Source: Sphingomonas sp. SRS2 (GTDB taxonomy: Bacteria; Pseudomonadota; Alphaproteobacteria; Sphingomonadales; Sphingomonadaceae). Taken from it: a stretch of DNA of 64,000 nucleotides. Below the pieces are notes generated by a model. That model saw nothing but the letters and a program-made list of their open reading frames with translations. It searched no databases and was not told the DNA's origin. The stretch is taken from NCBI RefSeq assembly GCF_000971055.1, contig NZ_LARW01000086.1:62001-126000 (forward strand). Direction: 5' to 3'. How positions within the stretch are numbered: the stretch's first letter is position 1; every line of letters begins with the position of its first letter. Positions 54,752-64,000 of this stretch are shown piece by piece. The translations under genes were made by a program, and so were the position numbers.

Positions 54752-55888
54752 CTATTCCTCTCCGTGGATGATCACGCGGTTCCGGCCGCCATTCTTGGCG
54801 TTGTAGAGCGCTTCGTCGGCGCGGCGGAGCATGTCCCCGTCTGCTTCACCGGGCAGAAGCTGCGCGATGCCTGCCGAAAAAGTGACGGTGCCGAGCGGCT
54901 CGCCATTGGTCTTGGAGACCAGATGCCGGCCCGACAGTTCGTCGCGGATTTCGTCGACCCGCATCGCCGCGCGCCGCGCCATGATCCCGTCGAACAGGAT
55001 CAGGAACTCCTCGCCGCCGAAGCGGCCGACGAAAGCGTCCTCTCCGGCGCCATCGGTCAATGCGTCGGCCACCATCTTGAGGATGCGATCGCCAGTGTCA
55101 TGGCCGAAATTGTCATTGATCTTCTTGAAATGATCGATGTCGCAGAAGGCGACCGACAGCGGCGTACCCTCTGCCTGCGCCTGCGCCATGGCGCGGACGA
55201 GCCGCGACTGGAAAGCACGGCGGTTGGCGAGGCCGGTCAGCGGATCGCTCTCGGCGACCGCCTGGGCCTCAGCGAGGTCGCCCTGGAGAGATTCCATCTG
55301 CGTGCCCATCTCGGCGAGACGGCGCTCGGCATTCTGGGTCTTGTCGATCATCGTCCGGGTCAGTTCGACCATCAAACCGAGCGCGCGGGTGGCCGACTCG
55401 CCGCCGGCATCGAGCGCCCCCGCACCCTTGTCGAGGGCGCTGCCATAAGCCTTGGCATCGGTCCGCGACTGGCCGACCAGGCTGGCAGCAAGCGTCATGC
55501 TCTGGTGCGCCTGATCGATCAGCTTCTCGACCAGCTCGCTCGACACCTGGTTGGCGGCCGCGTCGGAGATCTCTTCCGCGACATTCGCTAGCAGCACACC
55601 GTCACGGGCGATCGCGGCCTCGACCGCGACGACCAGTTCGGAATTGTGCCCACCTAGATACTGATAGGCGAGATCATAGTTGACGGGTGTCGGATCGAGC
55701 GGGTGCGCCTTCAGGAACCCGCCGATACGGAAAAACAGATCGTTGGCTGGCGCCGGTTCGGCGCGCGCAGCGACCATTGCCGGTGCAGCAGGGGCAGGAG
55801 CGGCAACGGGCTCGGCAGTGCGGCCCAGCAGGGTGTCCAGGCTCCAGCCCTTGCGGCCAGCGGAGGAAGGTGGCTTCGATTCGAACAT
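54752..55888 (-). CDS. GGDEF diguanylate cyclase
   Basis: This 378-residue protein makes the second messenger cyclic di-GMP. The N-terminal ~200 residues are a helical sensor-like part without membrane segments. A coiled region (about 180-215) is followed by the GGDEF domain (~215-375): DPLTGLANRRAFQSRLV, DHFKKINDNFGHDTGD and the active-site RFGGEEFLILF. No EAL domain is present. An Ala/Pro-rich stretch (residues 25-48) is probably a linker. Its signal is unknown. Confidence 0.92.
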   Translation of the reverse strand: MFESKPPSSAGRKGWSLDTLLGRTAEPVAAPAPAAPAMVAARAEPAPANDLFFRIGGFLKAHPLDPTPVNYDLAYQYLGGHNSELVVAVEAAIARDGVLLANVAEEISDAAANQVSSELVEKLIDQAHQSMTLAASLVGQSRTDAKAYGSALDKGAGALDAGGESATRALGLMVELTRTMIDKTQNAERRLAEMGTQMESLQGDLAEAQAVAESDPLTGLANRRAFQSRLVRAMAQAQAEGTPLSVAFCDIDHFKKINDNFGHDTGDRILKMVADALTDGAGEDAFVGRFGGEEFLILFDGIMARRAAMRVDEIRDELSGRHLVSKTNGEPLGTVTFSAGIAQLLPGEADGDMLRRADEALYNAKNGGRNRVIIHGEE

Positions 55889-55952
55889 GGTTATCCGCCC
55901 AGAAGAGTAGGCGACCGGCTTAGTTCTTTGGTCTTAATTTTCCGCCCAGCGA

Positions 55953-56399
55953 TCATGGTAAAGATTTGATGTCCGGCTTTACCCACCCGCGGCGCGCGGC
56001 AACCGAAAACAGCACATCGCGACTATAGAAATGCAGCGGCCAATCGCGCTGTCCCTCGGACGATTCAAGGAGACTATTGACGCGGTCGACCAGCGTCACG
56101 TCAGGGCAGCGCGCCAGCCAGCTGCGTACCCCTGCGATGAAGCTGTGGGTTATCGTGTCATGATAGCCGCCCTGATCGTCGTTCAAGCCACCGACCGCCT
56201 CGTTATATCCGCCGATGATCGCGCGCATGTCCGTGTCCGGATCGATATCGGGACACTCGGTGATGATCCACAGGCAGGCGGCGAGATGCGCCTCATGGGT
56301 CCATGCCTCCTTGGGCAGGCTGCGGTCGAGCAGGCCATGGCCGATATGGCGTACGCTTTCGTCATCCGCGAACAGGCGCGGCTTTTCCTGACCGGTCAT
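55953..56399 (-). CDS. conserved hypothetical protein (148 aa)
   Basis: This 148-residue soluble protein starts MTGQEKPRLFADDESVRHIG. It contains HEAHLAACLWIITECPDIDP and YHDTITHSFIAGVRSWLARC with several conserved-looking His and Asp residues that could bind a metal. I do not recognise the family. A longer frame upstream overlaps pckA's terminator and is ignored. Confidence 0.65.
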   Translation of the reverse strand: MTGQEKPRLFADDESVRHIGHGLLDRSLPKEAWTHEAHLAACLWIITECPDIDPDTDMRAIIGGYNEAVGGLNDDQGGYHDTITHSFIAGVRSWLARCPDVTLVDRVNSLLESSEGQRDWPLHFYSRDVLFSVAARRGWVKPDIKSLP

Positions 56400-56420
56400 C
56401 TTCCTACTCCAAATACAAGA

Positions 56421-56450
56421 AGGGCGCCCCCGCCGAAGCCGGGGCGCCCT
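56421..56450 (-). terminator. pckA intrinsic terminator
   Basis: A perfect 10-bp stem, AGGGCGCCCC (56421-56430) with GGGGCGCCCT (56441-56450), has a 10-base loop. On the minus strand it is followed by TCTTGTATTT, moderately T-rich. It is 32 bases past the pckA stop. Confidence 0.8.
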
Positions 56451-56481
56451 CCTGAAAGCCGAGAGGCTCCTGTGGATGTGG

Positions 56482-58080
56482 TCAGGCCGCCTTCGGTGCC
56501 GCCTGACGAACGCCTTCGTCGACATGATCCGCGAATTGCGCGAAATTCTCGATGAACTGGCCGACGAGGTTCCGGGCCGTCGCGTCATAATCGGCCTTGT
56601 CTGCCCAGGTGTCACGCGGCTGCAGGATCTTGCTGTCGACCCCGGCAACCGCGAGCGGGACGCGGAAACCGAAATTGGGATCGACGACGAACTCGGCGTC
56701 GTTCAGGCTGCCGTCGAGCGCGGCGTTGAGCAGCGCGCGGGTAGCCTTGATTGGCATGCGGTTGCCGACGCCATATTTGCCTCCGGTCCAGCCCGTGTTG
56801 ACCAGCCAGCAATCGACGCCACCCTTGGCGATCCGCTCTTTAAGCAAATTGCCGTAGATCGAGGGATGGCGTGGCATGAACGGCGCGCCGAAGCAGGTCG
56901 AGAAGGTAGCCGAAGGCTCGGTCACGCCGATTTCGGTGCCTGCAACCCGCGCGGTATAACCCGACAGGAAGTGGTACATCGCCTGTTCGGGGGTCAGCTT
57001 CGCGATCGGCGGCAATACGCCATAGGCGTCGGCGGTCAGGAAGATGATGTTCTTCGGCACCGGCCCCAGATTGTCCTTCGACGCATTGGGGATGAAATCG
57101 ATCGGATAGGAACCGCGGCTATTCTCGGCCAAACTGTTGTCGTTGAAGTCGAGTTCGCGGGTGTCCGGGTCGATCACGACATTCTCGAGCACCGTACCGA
57201 AGCGCTTCGAGGTCGCGTAGATTTCCGGTTCGGCCTCAGGCGAAAGATTGATCATCTTCGCATAGCAGCCGCCTTCGAAGTTGAAGACCGCCTCGTCCGA
57301 CCAGCCATGCTCGTCGTCGCCGATCAGGGTACGGCTGGCGTCGGCGGAAAGCGTCGTCTTGCCGGTGCCCGACAGGCCGAAGAAGACCGCGGTGTCGCCC
57401 TTGGGGCCGATATTGGCGGAGCAGTGCATCGGCATCACGCCGGCGACCGGCAGCTTGTAATTGAGGATGCCGAACACCGACTTCTTCATCTCGCCCGCAT
57501 AGCGCGTGCCGCCGATCAGGATCAGCTTCTCGGTGAAGTTGACCGCGATCACCGTCTCGCTGCGGCAACCGTGGCGCGCGGGATCGGCGGCGAAGCTCGG
57601 CAGGTCGATGATCGTGAATTCGGGCACGAAGCTCGCCAGTTGGGCGGAGTCAGGGCGCACCAGCAGGGTGCGGATGAACAGGCTGTGCCAGGCGAATTCG
57701 GTGATCACGCGGGTGTTCACCCGATGCGCGGGCTGCGAACCGCCGAAGAGGTCCTGGACGAAAAGGGTGTCCTTCGTCTTGAGATGCGCGAGGAAATCCG
57801 CCTTCAGCGTAGCGAACTGCTCGGGCGCCATCCCCTTGTTGGTCTTGCCCCACCAGACAGTGTCCTCGGTCTCGGCGTCGCGGACGATGAACTTGTCGTT
57901 GGCCGAACGGCCGGTGTGAGCGCCTGTCTTGACGACGAGCGGACCATCCTTGGCGAGGATGCCTTCGCCACGCTGCACGGCCATTTCGACCAGTGGCGCG
58001 GTTCCGAGATTCCAGTGAAGCCTGGCGACGACATCAAGTCCCTGCTTGTCGAGGCCAAAGGCGGGCGTGAGCTGAGGCAC
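56482..58080 (-). CDS. pckA: phosphoenolpyruvate carboxykinase (ATP)
   Basis: This 532-residue gluconeogenic enzyme converts oxaloacetate to PEP using ATP. The P-loop is [11 protein letters not shown] (235-245). The upstream substrate loop [16 protein letters not shown] and the metal site ([24 protein letters not shown]) are intact. It is a single-gene unit with its own terminator. It lies divergent from chvI across 251 bp; in Rhizobiales ChvI controls pckA, so the neighbourhood may reflect shared control, which is inference. Confidence 0.95.
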   Translation of the reverse strand: MPQLTPAFGLDKQGLDVVARLHWNLGTAPLVEMAVQRGEGILAKDGPLVVKTGAHTGRSANDKFIVRDAETEDTVWWGKTNKGMAPEQFATLKADFLAHLKTKDTLFVQDLFGGSQPAHRVNTRVITEFAWHSLFIRTLLVRPDSAQLASFVPEFTIIDLPSFAADPARHGCRSETVIAVNFTEKLILIGGTRYAGEMKKSVFGILNYKLPVAGVMPMHCSANIGPKGDTAVFFGLSGTGKTTLSADASRTLIGDDEHGWSDEAVFNFEGGCYAKMINLSPEAEPEIYATSKRFGTVLENVVIDPDTRELDFNDNSLAENSRGSYPIDFIPNASKDNLGPVPKNIIFLTADAYGVLPPIAKLTPEQAMYHFLSGYTARVAGTEIGVTEPSATFSTCFGAPFMPRHPSIYGNLLKERIAKGGVDCWLVNTGWTGGKYGVGNRMPIKATRALLNAALDGSLNDAEFVVDPNFGFRVPLAVAGVDSKILQPRDTWADKADYDATARNLVGQFIENFAQFADHVDEGVRQAAPKAA

Positions 58081-58331
58081 GATATTCTCCTATTCGGGTG
58101 AGCCCCCCGGTTACGGGAGTGCTCTCCTAATGTAGCCCGAGCAGGTCCCCCATCTTGGCGGGGGCCTCCTTCGCGCCTTTATCTTTCCCATCGCGCATAG
58201 TTTCAAAGGCGGTCATCGTAAAGGGGTGCGCAGCACGGTTGAACGGGCGGGGGGGCTGCGCTAGGCAGGGCGCGCAATTTCCGGGCCATGGCGTGTAGGC
58301 CATTATCACAAGCAGGAGGCCATCCGGTCCC

Positions 58332-59039
58332 ATGACGCCCACGATCGCACTGGTCGATGACGATCGCAACATCCTGACATCGGTATCGATCGCGCTGCAA
58401 TCCGAAGGTTTTACGGTGCGCGTCTATTCGGATGGCGAAGCCGCGCTCAAGGCATTGCTGGACAATCCGCCCGACCTCGCGGTGCTCGACATCAAGATGC
58501 CGCGGATGGACGGGATGGAGCTGCTCCGGCGGTTGCGCGAGAAAAGCAGCGTGCCCACGATCTTCCTCACCTCCAAGGATGACGAGCTCGACGAAGCGCT
58601 CGGCCTTGCGATGGGCGCGGACGATTATATCACCAAGCCCTTTTCGCAGCGGCTGCTGATCGCACGGATTCGCGCTATTCTTCGGCGCACCGAGGCGCGC
58701 GCGCAGCCCGACGACCAGCCCGACGCGCCGCCCGCCGAAAAGATCGTCCGCGGCCGCCTCGCCATGGACCCGGCGCGCCACCGGGTGCAATGGAATGGGC
58801 AGGACGTGACGCTGACCGTCACCGAGTTCCTGATCCTCGAAGCGCTCGCCCAGCGCCCCGGCTTCGTCAAATCGCGCGATCAGCTGATGGACACCGCCTA
58901 TCAGGACGATGTCTATGTCGACGACCGCACGATCGACAGCCACATCAAGCGGCTGCGCCGGAAATTCCGCCAGGTCGACAACGAGTTTAAGGCCATCGAG
59001 ACGCTGTACGGCGTGGGATACCGCTTTGCTGAGGAATGA
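58332..59039 (+). CDS. chvI: response regulator ChvI
   Basis: This 235-residue OmpR-type response regulator has the phospho-acceptor Asp53 ([15 protein letters not shown]) in a receiver domain at about 1-120. A winged-helix output domain follows at about 140-232 ([20 protein letters not shown], and [17 protein letters not shown]). The next gene is a sensor kinase and the rest of the cluster is hprK-rapZ-PTS, the typical alphaproteobacterial ChvG-ChvI locus that reacts to acid or envelope stress. Confidence 0.93.
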   Translation: MTPTIALVDDDRNILTSVSIALQSEGFTVRVYSDGEAALKALLDNPPDLAVLDIKMPRMDGMELLRRLREKSSVPTIFLTSKDDELDEALGLAMGADDYITKPFSQRLLIARIRAILRRTEARAQPDDQPDAPPAEKIVRGRLAMDPARHRVQWNGQDVTLTVTEFLILEALAQRPGFVKSRDQLMDTAYQDDVYVDDRTIDSHIKRLRRKFRQVDNEFKAIETLYGVGYRFAEE

Positions 59040-60615
59040 CAGCGCCCTCGGCACGCCCGAGGCGGCCGCGCGCACGTCGCTCACCACCCGCATCCTGGCG
59101 GTCAATATCTTCGCGCTGGCGATGCTGGCGGGCGGATTCTTCTATCTCGACAGCTATCGCTCGCAGCTTATCGACGCGCGGCTGGAAGAAACCGCAACCC
59201 AAGTGCGGCTCATCGCCGAAGCCTATTCGGTGACGCCACCCGCCGGCCGGCCCGCTTTGCTCGCCAAATTCGGGCTGCTCACCGATACACGGCTGCGCGT
59301 CTATCACTATCCCGATCCCGGCGCGCCGGCTACCGGCATCAACGTTGCCTTCGATAGCTGGTCGATGTCGGGGCGAACCTATGATCTGCGCGATCCCAGT
59401 CAGGAAGAATGGCAAAAGCGCGTCGCACGGTTTCTCGACCGCTCGATCGACGTGATCGTCGCCGCCGACCGCCCCCCAAATTATCTGGAACCTCATCCCG
59501 ACACCCTCGCCGCCTGGCCGGAGGCGCTGACGGCACTGCGCGAGCGCAACATCGTGACCGCGGTGCAACGTGCTCCCGATCGCACCCCGATGATCATCGC
59601 GGCGATCGACGTGCGTGGGACTCGAGGTAGCGGCAATGTGCTGTTGTCGACCGAGAATCAGCGCGACATCACTCGGATCGTTCGCGCCGAGCGGCTCCGC
59701 CTCGGGGTCGTCCTGCTAATCGTCGTGTTAGTGTCGGTAAGCCTGTCGCTATTCCTGGCGCGGACGATCGTGCGCCCGTTGCGCCGGCTGGCGCTCGCGG
59801 CACATCACGTGCGTCTTGGCCGCGCGCGCGAGGTCCAGGTGCCGCGCCTGCCCGAACGCCGCGATGAGATCGGCACGCTGGCGCGGGCCCTGTCCGATAT
59901 GAGCTTCGCCATCCGCCAGCGGATCGACGCCACTGAAGCCTTCGCGGCGGACGTCACGCACGAACTTAAGAACCCCCTCGCCTCGCTGCGCTCTGCGGTC
60001 GACAGCCTTGGCCTGGTCCAGGACCCCGGGCTTCAGAAGCAGCTGATCGACGTCATCCGCGACGATGTCGGCCGGCTCGACCGGCTGATCACCGACATCG
60101 CCGAAGCGTCGCGGGTCGACGCCGAGCTCGCCCGCGCGCGATTCGAATCGATCGATCTGGGAATCATGATCGAAGGGCTGCTGACGACACGCGAGGAGCG
60201 CGGCCGCAATCGTGAGGTCCGCGTCGCGTTCGCCCGGCCTCACCGTGGCACTGCCGTCGTGTTCGGCGACGGCTCGCGGCTGACCCGCGTCGTCGAGAAT
60301 CTGGTCGAGAATGCGGTGTCCTTCTCGCCGCCGGCCGGGCTCGTTCAGGTTGCAGCCACGCGCGATGGCGATGATGTCGTGATTCGGGTGGAAGACGAAG
60401 GGCCCGGCGTGCCGCCCGAGGCGCGCGAGGCAATCTTCAACCGCTTCCACAGCGACCGCCCGGAGGGCGAGCAGTTCGGCCGTCATAGCGGCCTGGGCCT
60501 CGCCATCGCCAAGGCAATTGTCGAGGGTCATAATGGCACGATTATCGCAACCGACCGGGATAATGCCCCTACAGGCGCCAGATTCGTGATTCGCCTGCCG
60601 GCCTGGAGCCGCTGA
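59026..60615 (+). CDS. chvG: sensor histidine kinase ChvG
   Basis: This membrane kinase of about 529 residues has a first membrane helix (residues ~20-40, [20 protein letters not shown]), a periplasmic sensor domain (~42-220), a second helix near 228-246, a HAMP region, the phospho-His box ([20 protein letters not shown]) and an HATPase domain with [17 protein letters not shown] and [20 protein letters not shown]. No ATG starts it: TTG 59026, inside the chvI end, is the likely start. The frame is open further upstream but only through chvI. Confidence 0.9.
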   Translation: MLRNDSALGTPEAAARTSLTTRILAVNIFALAMLAGGFFYLDSYRSQLIDARLEETATQVRLIAEAYSVTPPAGRPALLAKFGLLTDTRLRVYHYPDPGAPATGINVAFDSWSMSGRTYDLRDPSQEEWQKRVARFLDRSIDVIVAADRPPNYLEPHPDTLAAWPEALTALRERNIVTAVQRAPDRTPMIIAAIDVRGTRGSGNVLLSTENQRDITRIVRAERLRLGVVLLIVVLVSVSLSLFLARTIVRPLRRLALAAHHVRLGRAREVQVPRLPERRDEIGTLARALSDMSFAIRQRIDATEAFAADVTHELKNPLASLRSAVDSLGLVQDPGLQKQLIDVIRDDVGRLDRLITDIAEASRVDAELARARFESIDLGIMIEGLLTTREERGRNREVRVAFARPHRGTAVVFGDGSRLTRVVENLVENAVSFSPPAGLVQVAATRDGDDVVIRVEDEGPGVPPEAREAIFNRFHSDRPEGEQFGRHSGLGLAIAKAIVEGHNGTIIATDRDNAPTGARFVIRLPAWSR

Positions 60616-60617
60616 CG

Positions 60618-61055
60618 GTGGCGAACGCCAACCCGCTGCACGCAACCGGCGTGATGATCGGTGGGCGGGTGCTGCTGCTCGTCGGGGCACCGGGGCGCGG
60701 CAAATCGGATCTGGCGCTGCGCTTGATCGATCGCGGCGCGCTGCTGCTATCGGATGACTATACTCATCTGACCGCGCGCGACGGCGCTCTTTACGCCAGT
60801 CCACCGGCGACGATCGCCGGCCAGATCGAGATACGCGGCGTCGGTATCGTCGACATCGCCTTTGCCGGCGAGGGACCGGTCGCGCTGGTTCTCGACTTGG
60901 ACAACCCACCGGAGCGGTTGCCCGACGAGCCACTGGCGATGGCCGAATATTGCGGCGTGGCGATCCCGACCCTCCCAATCGCGGCCCTTGAGGCATCGGC
61001 GCCGATCAAGGCCGAGTTGGCGCTGCTTCGTTATGGGCTCCGAGGAGCCTCATGA
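60618..61055 (+). CDS. hprK: HPr kinase/phosphatase, short alphaproteobacterial type
   Basis: This 145-residue protein is only the catalytic domain of HprK; the N-terminal domain of Gram-positive HprK is absent, as is usual in alphaproteobacteria. The P-loop is GAPGRGKSDLALRL (23-36). The next motifs are LLSDDYTHLTARDG and IEIRGVGIVDIAF. It should phosphorylate HPr (62402) on a serine. GTG 60618 follows the chvG stop by 2 bases, and rapZ overlaps its end. Confidence 0.9.
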   Translation: MANANPLHATGVMIGGRVLLLVGAPGRGKSDLALRLIDRGALLLSDDYTHLTARDGALYASPPATIAGQIEIRGVGIVDIAFAGEGPVALVLDLDNPPERLPDEPLAMAEYCGVAIPTLPIAALEASAPIKAELALLRYGLRGAS

Positions 61056-61978
61056 CCAGGAAGCCCGGCCCGCGCCGTATATTGTTCGTCACCGGCATGT
61101 CCGGATCGGGCAAGAAGACCGCGCTCAAGGCGCTCGAGGATATGGGCTGGGAAACCGTCGACAATCTGCCGGTGTCGCTGCTCGATCGCCTGCTCGCCGC
61201 AAGCCCGCCCGAAGGAAGCCATGACGACGGTCGCCCACTCGCGCTGGGGATCGACAGCCGGACGCGGGATTTCGACAGCCGACAGATCGTCGGCCGCGCT
61301 CAATCGCTGCGCGACGGCGGCCGCGATACCTCGATCCTGTTCCTCGATGCGTCGGGCGCCGAGATCACCCGCCGCTATTCCGAGACGCGGAGCCGCCACC
61401 CTATGGCGCAGGATCGTCAGATCGAGGACGGGATCACCCTCGAACGGGAGCTTCTCGCGCCGCTGCGCGCCGCCGCCGACGACCTGATCGACACGACCGG
61501 CCGGGCGAGCAACGACCTTCAGGCGATGCTGCGCGACCGTTTCGGCGACTCGACCAGCAGCGGCGCGACCTTGACGGTGATGTCCTTCGCCTTCTCGCGC
61601 GGCGTGCCGCGCGAGGCCGACCTGATGTTCGACATGCGCTTCCTGCGCAATCCGCATTGGGACCCCGAGCTGCGGCCCCGGTCGGGCCTGGATCCCGAGG
61701 TTGCGGAGTATATCGCCGCCGATCCCGCTTATGACGAAGCAAGATCGCGGATCGGCGCACTCATATCGCTGCTGCTCCCGCGCTATGAAGCCGAGGGGAA
61801 AAACTATATTACGATCGCCATAGGCTGCACCGGGGGAAAGCACAGATCGGTGCATTTCGCCGAAACCCTCGCAAGTCTGTTGCGCGAGGCGGGATTTTCG
61901 CCCACGGTCCGGCACCGCGATTTGACTCAACCGAAGTCGAACGCTCGGGAGAGCACCGTGCCAGGCGAAGGATCATGA
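61052..61978 (+). CDS. rapZ: RNase adapter protein RapZ
   Basis: This 308-residue P-loop protein has Walker A VTGMSGSGKKTALKALED (13-30) and the family motifs GWETVDNLPVSLLDRLL and DLMFDMRFLRNPHWDPELRP. TIAIGCTGGKHRSVHFAETL is near the C-terminus. In E. coli RapZ binds glucosamine-6-phosphate and directs RNase E to a small RNA; here the target RNA is unknown. It overlaps hprK by 4 bases. Confidence 0.92.
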   Translation: MTRKPGPRRILFVTGMSGSGKKTALKALEDMGWETVDNLPVSLLDRLLAASPPEGSHDDGRPLALGIDSRTRDFDSRQIVGRAQSLRDGGRDTSILFLDASGAEITRRYSETRSRHPMAQDRQIEDGITLERELLAPLRAAADDLIDTTGRASNDLQAMLRDRFGDSTSSGATLTVMSFAFSRGVPREADLMFDMRFLRNPHWDPELRPRSGLDPEVAEYIAADPAYDEARSRIGALISLLLPRYEAEGKNYITIAIGCTGGKHRSVHFAETLASLLREAGFSPTVRHRDLTQPKSNARESTVPGEGS

Positions 61979-61997
61979 CCGTTGGATTGTTAGTTGA

Positions 61998-62405
61998 ATG
62001 ATCGGATTGGTGCTCGTTACCCATGGCCGTCTGGCGGCCGAATTCGTCACCGCGATGGAACATGTCGTCGGGCCGCAGACCGCCATAGAGGCGATCTGCA
62101 TCGGCCCTGATGACGACATGGAAGGCCGGCGCGCCGATATCGCACGCGCCGTGAAGGCCGTCGACGATGGCTCAGGCGTGATTCTGCTCACCGATCTGTT
62201 CGGCGGCACCCCGTCGAACCTGGCTATCTCACTTATGGAGCCGGGACGGGTCGAGGTGATTGCGGGCATCAACCTGCCCATGCTCATTCGGCTCGAGGGC
62301 GCACGCAAGATGATGAAGATCAAGGCGGCAGTGGCCGCTGCGCGCGACGCGGGGCGCAAATATATCTCGGTCGCGTCCGAAGTGCTTGGGGAAGCCGCTG
62401 CATGA
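61998..62405 (+). CDS. PTS IIA component (mannose type)
   Basis: This 135-residue EIIA-Man-like protein has its phosphorylated histidine at His9 (MIGLVLVTHGRLAAEF). LLTDLFGGTPSNLA is the family's second signature. Together with HPr and HprK it forms an incomplete, regulatory phosphotransfer chain: no sugar permease is here, and enzyme I is not in the window. It overlaps the HPr gene by 4 bases. Confidence 0.92.
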   Translation: MIGLVLVTHGRLAAEFVTAMEHVVGPQTAIEAICIGPDDDMEGRRADIARAVKAVDDGSGVILLTDLFGGTPSNLAISLMEPGRVEVIAGINLPMLIRLEGARKMMKIKAAVAAARDAGRKYISVASEVLGEAAA

Positions 62406-62671
62406 CGCTTCAGCGTGAGGTCCAGATTACCAATATCCGTGGTCTGCATGCCCGAGCGAGCGCAAAATTCGTGACGCTGGCGAGTGCGCACAGCGCCGAA
62501 GTCGAGGTGGAGAAGGATGGCTCCAAGGTCGCCGGAACCTCGATCATGGGGCTGATGATGCTCGGCGCCGCGAAAGGCGACAGCGTGATCATCTCGGCCA
62601 GCGGCGACGGCGCCGAAAAAGCGCTCGCCGCGCTCGTCGAACTGGTCGAGGGCAAATTCGGCGAAGATTAG
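62402..62671 (+). CDS. HPr phosphocarrier protein
   Basis: This 89-residue HPr has the active His16 in RGLHARASAKFV. The HprK target serine is Ser47 in AGTSIMGLMMLGA. It passes phosphate from enzyme I to the IIA protein and is modified on Ser by HprK, tying carbon and nitrogen state to ChvG-ChvI signalling in alphaproteobacteria. Confidence 0.93.
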   Translation: MTLQREVQITNIRGLHARASAKFVTLASAHSAEVEVEKDGSKVAGTSIMGLMMLGAAKGDSVIISASGDGAEKALAALVELVEGKFGED

Positions 62672-62722
62672 GTTTCACGCCGTTCGCTGGGACGAACGGA
62701 TTTTTGATCGAGAGACGATCCC

Positions 62723-63526
62723 CTGCCCCGCCAGATAACCGCCTTTTCCAATCCGCTTATCAAGCGTGTCCGGTCGCTTCGCGAGAAGCGTCACCGGAAA
62801 AGTGAAGGGCTGTTCATTGCTGAAGGCCTGCGCATCCTGACGGAAGCCGCCGACAGCGGCGTTCTCCCCGACATGATCTTCTTCGCGAAGGACGGAGCGG
62901 AGCATCCCTTGGCGAAAAGGCTCGTCGATCAGGTAGAAGCCGGTGGCGGCGAAGCAATCGAGACCGATCGCGACATTCTGTCGAAACTGTCGGGCAAGGA
63001 CAATCCGCAGACGGTGATCGGGGTCTATCGCGAGTTCGACACCTCGCTCGATCGCATCGACCGCGCCACCGCCGATATATGGATCGTCGCGCAATCGCTG
63101 CGTGACCCCGGCAATCTCGGCACGATCCTGCGAACGGGTGACGCAGTCGGCGCAGGTGGGCTCATTCTGGTCGACGACTGCGTCGACCCCTTCTCGGTCG
63201 AGTCGGTCCGCGCGACGATGGGCGCGCTGTTCACGCAAAGGATCGCTACCACCCGCTGGCCGGAATTCCTCGCGTGGCTCCGCGGCGGACCGGGGCAACT
63301 GGTCGGCACCAGCCTCAAAGCGACACAGGATTATCAGGCGCCGCGCTACGCTGCGCCCACCTTCATCCTGGTCGGCAATGAGGCTCAGGGCCTTCCGACC
63401 GACTATGAAACTGAATGCGATCTGCTTGTCAGGATGCCCATGCTCGGGCGCGCGGACAGCCTCAATGCCGCGGTGGCGACCGCGGTGATGGCCTATGAGG
63501 TTCTTAACCAGCGACGCCCAAAATGA
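62723..63526 (+). CDS. SpoU/TrmH-family RNA methyltransferase
   Basis: This protein of about 267 residues has an N-terminal SpoU substrate-binding domain (PRQITAFSNPLIKRVRSLRE; EGLFIAEGLRILTEAADSG) and a C-terminal SPOUT catalytic domain with SLRDPGNLGTILRTGDAVGA, FILVGNEAQGLP and the knot motif LNAAVATAVMAYE. No ATG, GTG or TTG lies before the N-terminal domain: the frame opens at 62708 and the only plausible initiator is CTG 62723. Starting at ATG 62873 would remove the binding domain. It probably 2'-O-methylates rRNA or tRNA. It overlaps greB by 4 bases. Confidence 0.85.
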   Translation: MPRQITAFSNPLIKRVRSLREKRHRKSEGLFIAEGLRILTEAADSGVLPDMIFFAKDGAEHPLAKRLVDQVEAGGGEAIETDRDILSKLSGKDNPQTVIGVYREFDTSLDRIDRATADIWIVAQSLRDPGNLGTILRTGDAVGAGGLILVDDCVDPFSVESVRATMGALFTQRIATTRWPEFLAWLRGGPGQLVGTSLKATQDYQAPRYAAPTFILVGNEAQGLPTDYETECDLLVRMPMLGRADSLNAAVATAVMAYEVLNQRRPK

Positions 63527-64000
63527 GCGTCGACCGCCCGAATTATATAACTCCTGCCGGCTTTGCCGCGATGCGGGCGCGCTACGAGCTTCTGTTCGGA
63601 ACCGAACGCCCGGCGCTGGTCGAAGTTATCAGCTGGGCCGCAGGCAACGGCGATCGCTCCGAAAATGGCGATTATATCTACGGCCGCAAGAAGCTGCGTG
63701 AGATCGATCGCGAGCTCAGCCATCTGTCGCGGCGAATGAAGTCCGCCAAGGTCGTCGATCCAACCGGACAGGAAGACCGGAGCCGAGTCTATTTCGGTGC
63801 GACCGTTACGATCGTCGATGAAGACGATGTCGAACGGGTCGTCACCCTGGTCGGTGAGGACGAGGCCGATGCCGGCCAGGGCCGGATCAGCTGGCGTTCG
63901 CCATTGGCGCATGCGCTGAAGGGCGCTGCGGTGGGCGACCTTCGGCGGGTGACGTTGCCGGGCGGGACCCGCGAACAGGAAATTCTTTCGATCCGCTATC
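63523..64000 (+). CDS. greB: transcription elongation factor GreB, 5' part
   Basis: At least 159 residues are read to the edge of the window. The N-terminal coiled coil (ITPAGFAAMRARYELLFGTE, then NGDRSENGDYIYGRKKLREI) carries the conserved acidic tip residues of Gre factors. The C-terminal FKBP-like domain (RVYFGATVTIVDEDD) follows. GreB rescues backtracked RNA polymerase by stimulating transcript cleavage. Its longer linker and GDYIYGRKKLREID motif favour GreB over GreA. The stop codon is outside the window. Confidence 0.9.
   Translation, partial: MSVDRPNYITPAGFAAMRARYELLFGTERPALVEVISWAAGNGDRSENGDYIYGRKKLREIDRELSHLSRRMKSAKVVDPTGQEDRSRVYFGATVTIVDEDDVERVVTLVGEDEADAGQGRISWRSPLAHALKGAAVGDLRRVTLPGGTREQEILSIRY

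Noticed and set aside
56476-58101. 541-codon plus-strand open frame over pckA
   Set aside because: It mirrors pckA exactly and gives a low-complexity protein. pckA has an intact P-loop and its own terminator.

Overview
The window reads as one chromosomal stretch of an alphaproteobacterium, most likely a sphingomonad (order Sphingomonadales). The right-hand third carries a housekeeping set in a familiar alphaproteobacterial order: pepA, lptD, surA, pdxA, rsmA/ksgA, an rsmB-like gene, guaB, a GGDEF gene, pckA, then chvI-chvG-hprK-rapZ-EIIA-HPr, a SpoU methyltransferase and greB. The left-hand two thirds is a GC-rich accessory region headed by conjugation genes. The genus cannot be fixed from sequence reading alone.

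Region 1 (1-17.5 kb) is the transfer module of an integrative conjugative element or related plasmid-like element. It holds DUF2840 (partial), a TraF-type S26 peptidase, DUF736, a lytic transglycosylase, a VirD2-like relaxase, the TraG/VirD4 coupling protein, a ribbon-helix-helix protein, then trbB-C-D-E-J-K-L-F-G-I, DUF2274 and a convergent LysR gene. Most neighbours overlap by 1-4 bases, so this is a tight operon. Nested inverted repeats just upstream of the relaxase gene are a candidate oriT.

Region 2 (17.3-24.5 kb) is a compact minus-strand operon: dabB (proton-channel-like membrane subunit), dabA (DUF2309, carbonic-anhydrase-like), an orphan cysD, a DUF6671 gene with paired zinc ribbons and a 70-residue protein. 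A divergent NhaR-like LysR regulator sits upstream. DabAB is a known energy-coupled inorganic carbon pump. Its coupling to an ATP-sulfurylase small subunit without CysN, and to an uncharacterised zinc protein, is the most unusual arrangement in the window.

Region 3 (24.8-40.6 kb) is mixed cargo. It has folC, a TSUP exporter, a Bax-inhibitor protein, and a partly duplicated block of OxyR-like LysR, DUF465, zinc-ribbon and TerC genes. It also has a universal stress protein, a frameshifted DUF1476 gene, a NavAb-like voltage-gated sodium channel, a pyruvate-kinase remnant, pyrC, ilvD, an IS3-family remnant and a RibD-like reductase. The second copy of the duplication is eroded: its LysR gene has lost about 644 bp. 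The content suggests a membrane, ion and redox stress island.

Region 4 (40.7-43.2 kb) encodes a CydAB/CioAB-type quinol oxidase plus a small DUF2474 partner. From about 43.3 kb the housekeeping chromosome follows, ending in a partial greB at the right edge. I see no tRNA, rRNA or CRISPR array, and no unambiguous att site; the right boundary of the mobile region probably lies between about 39.6 and 43.3 kb.
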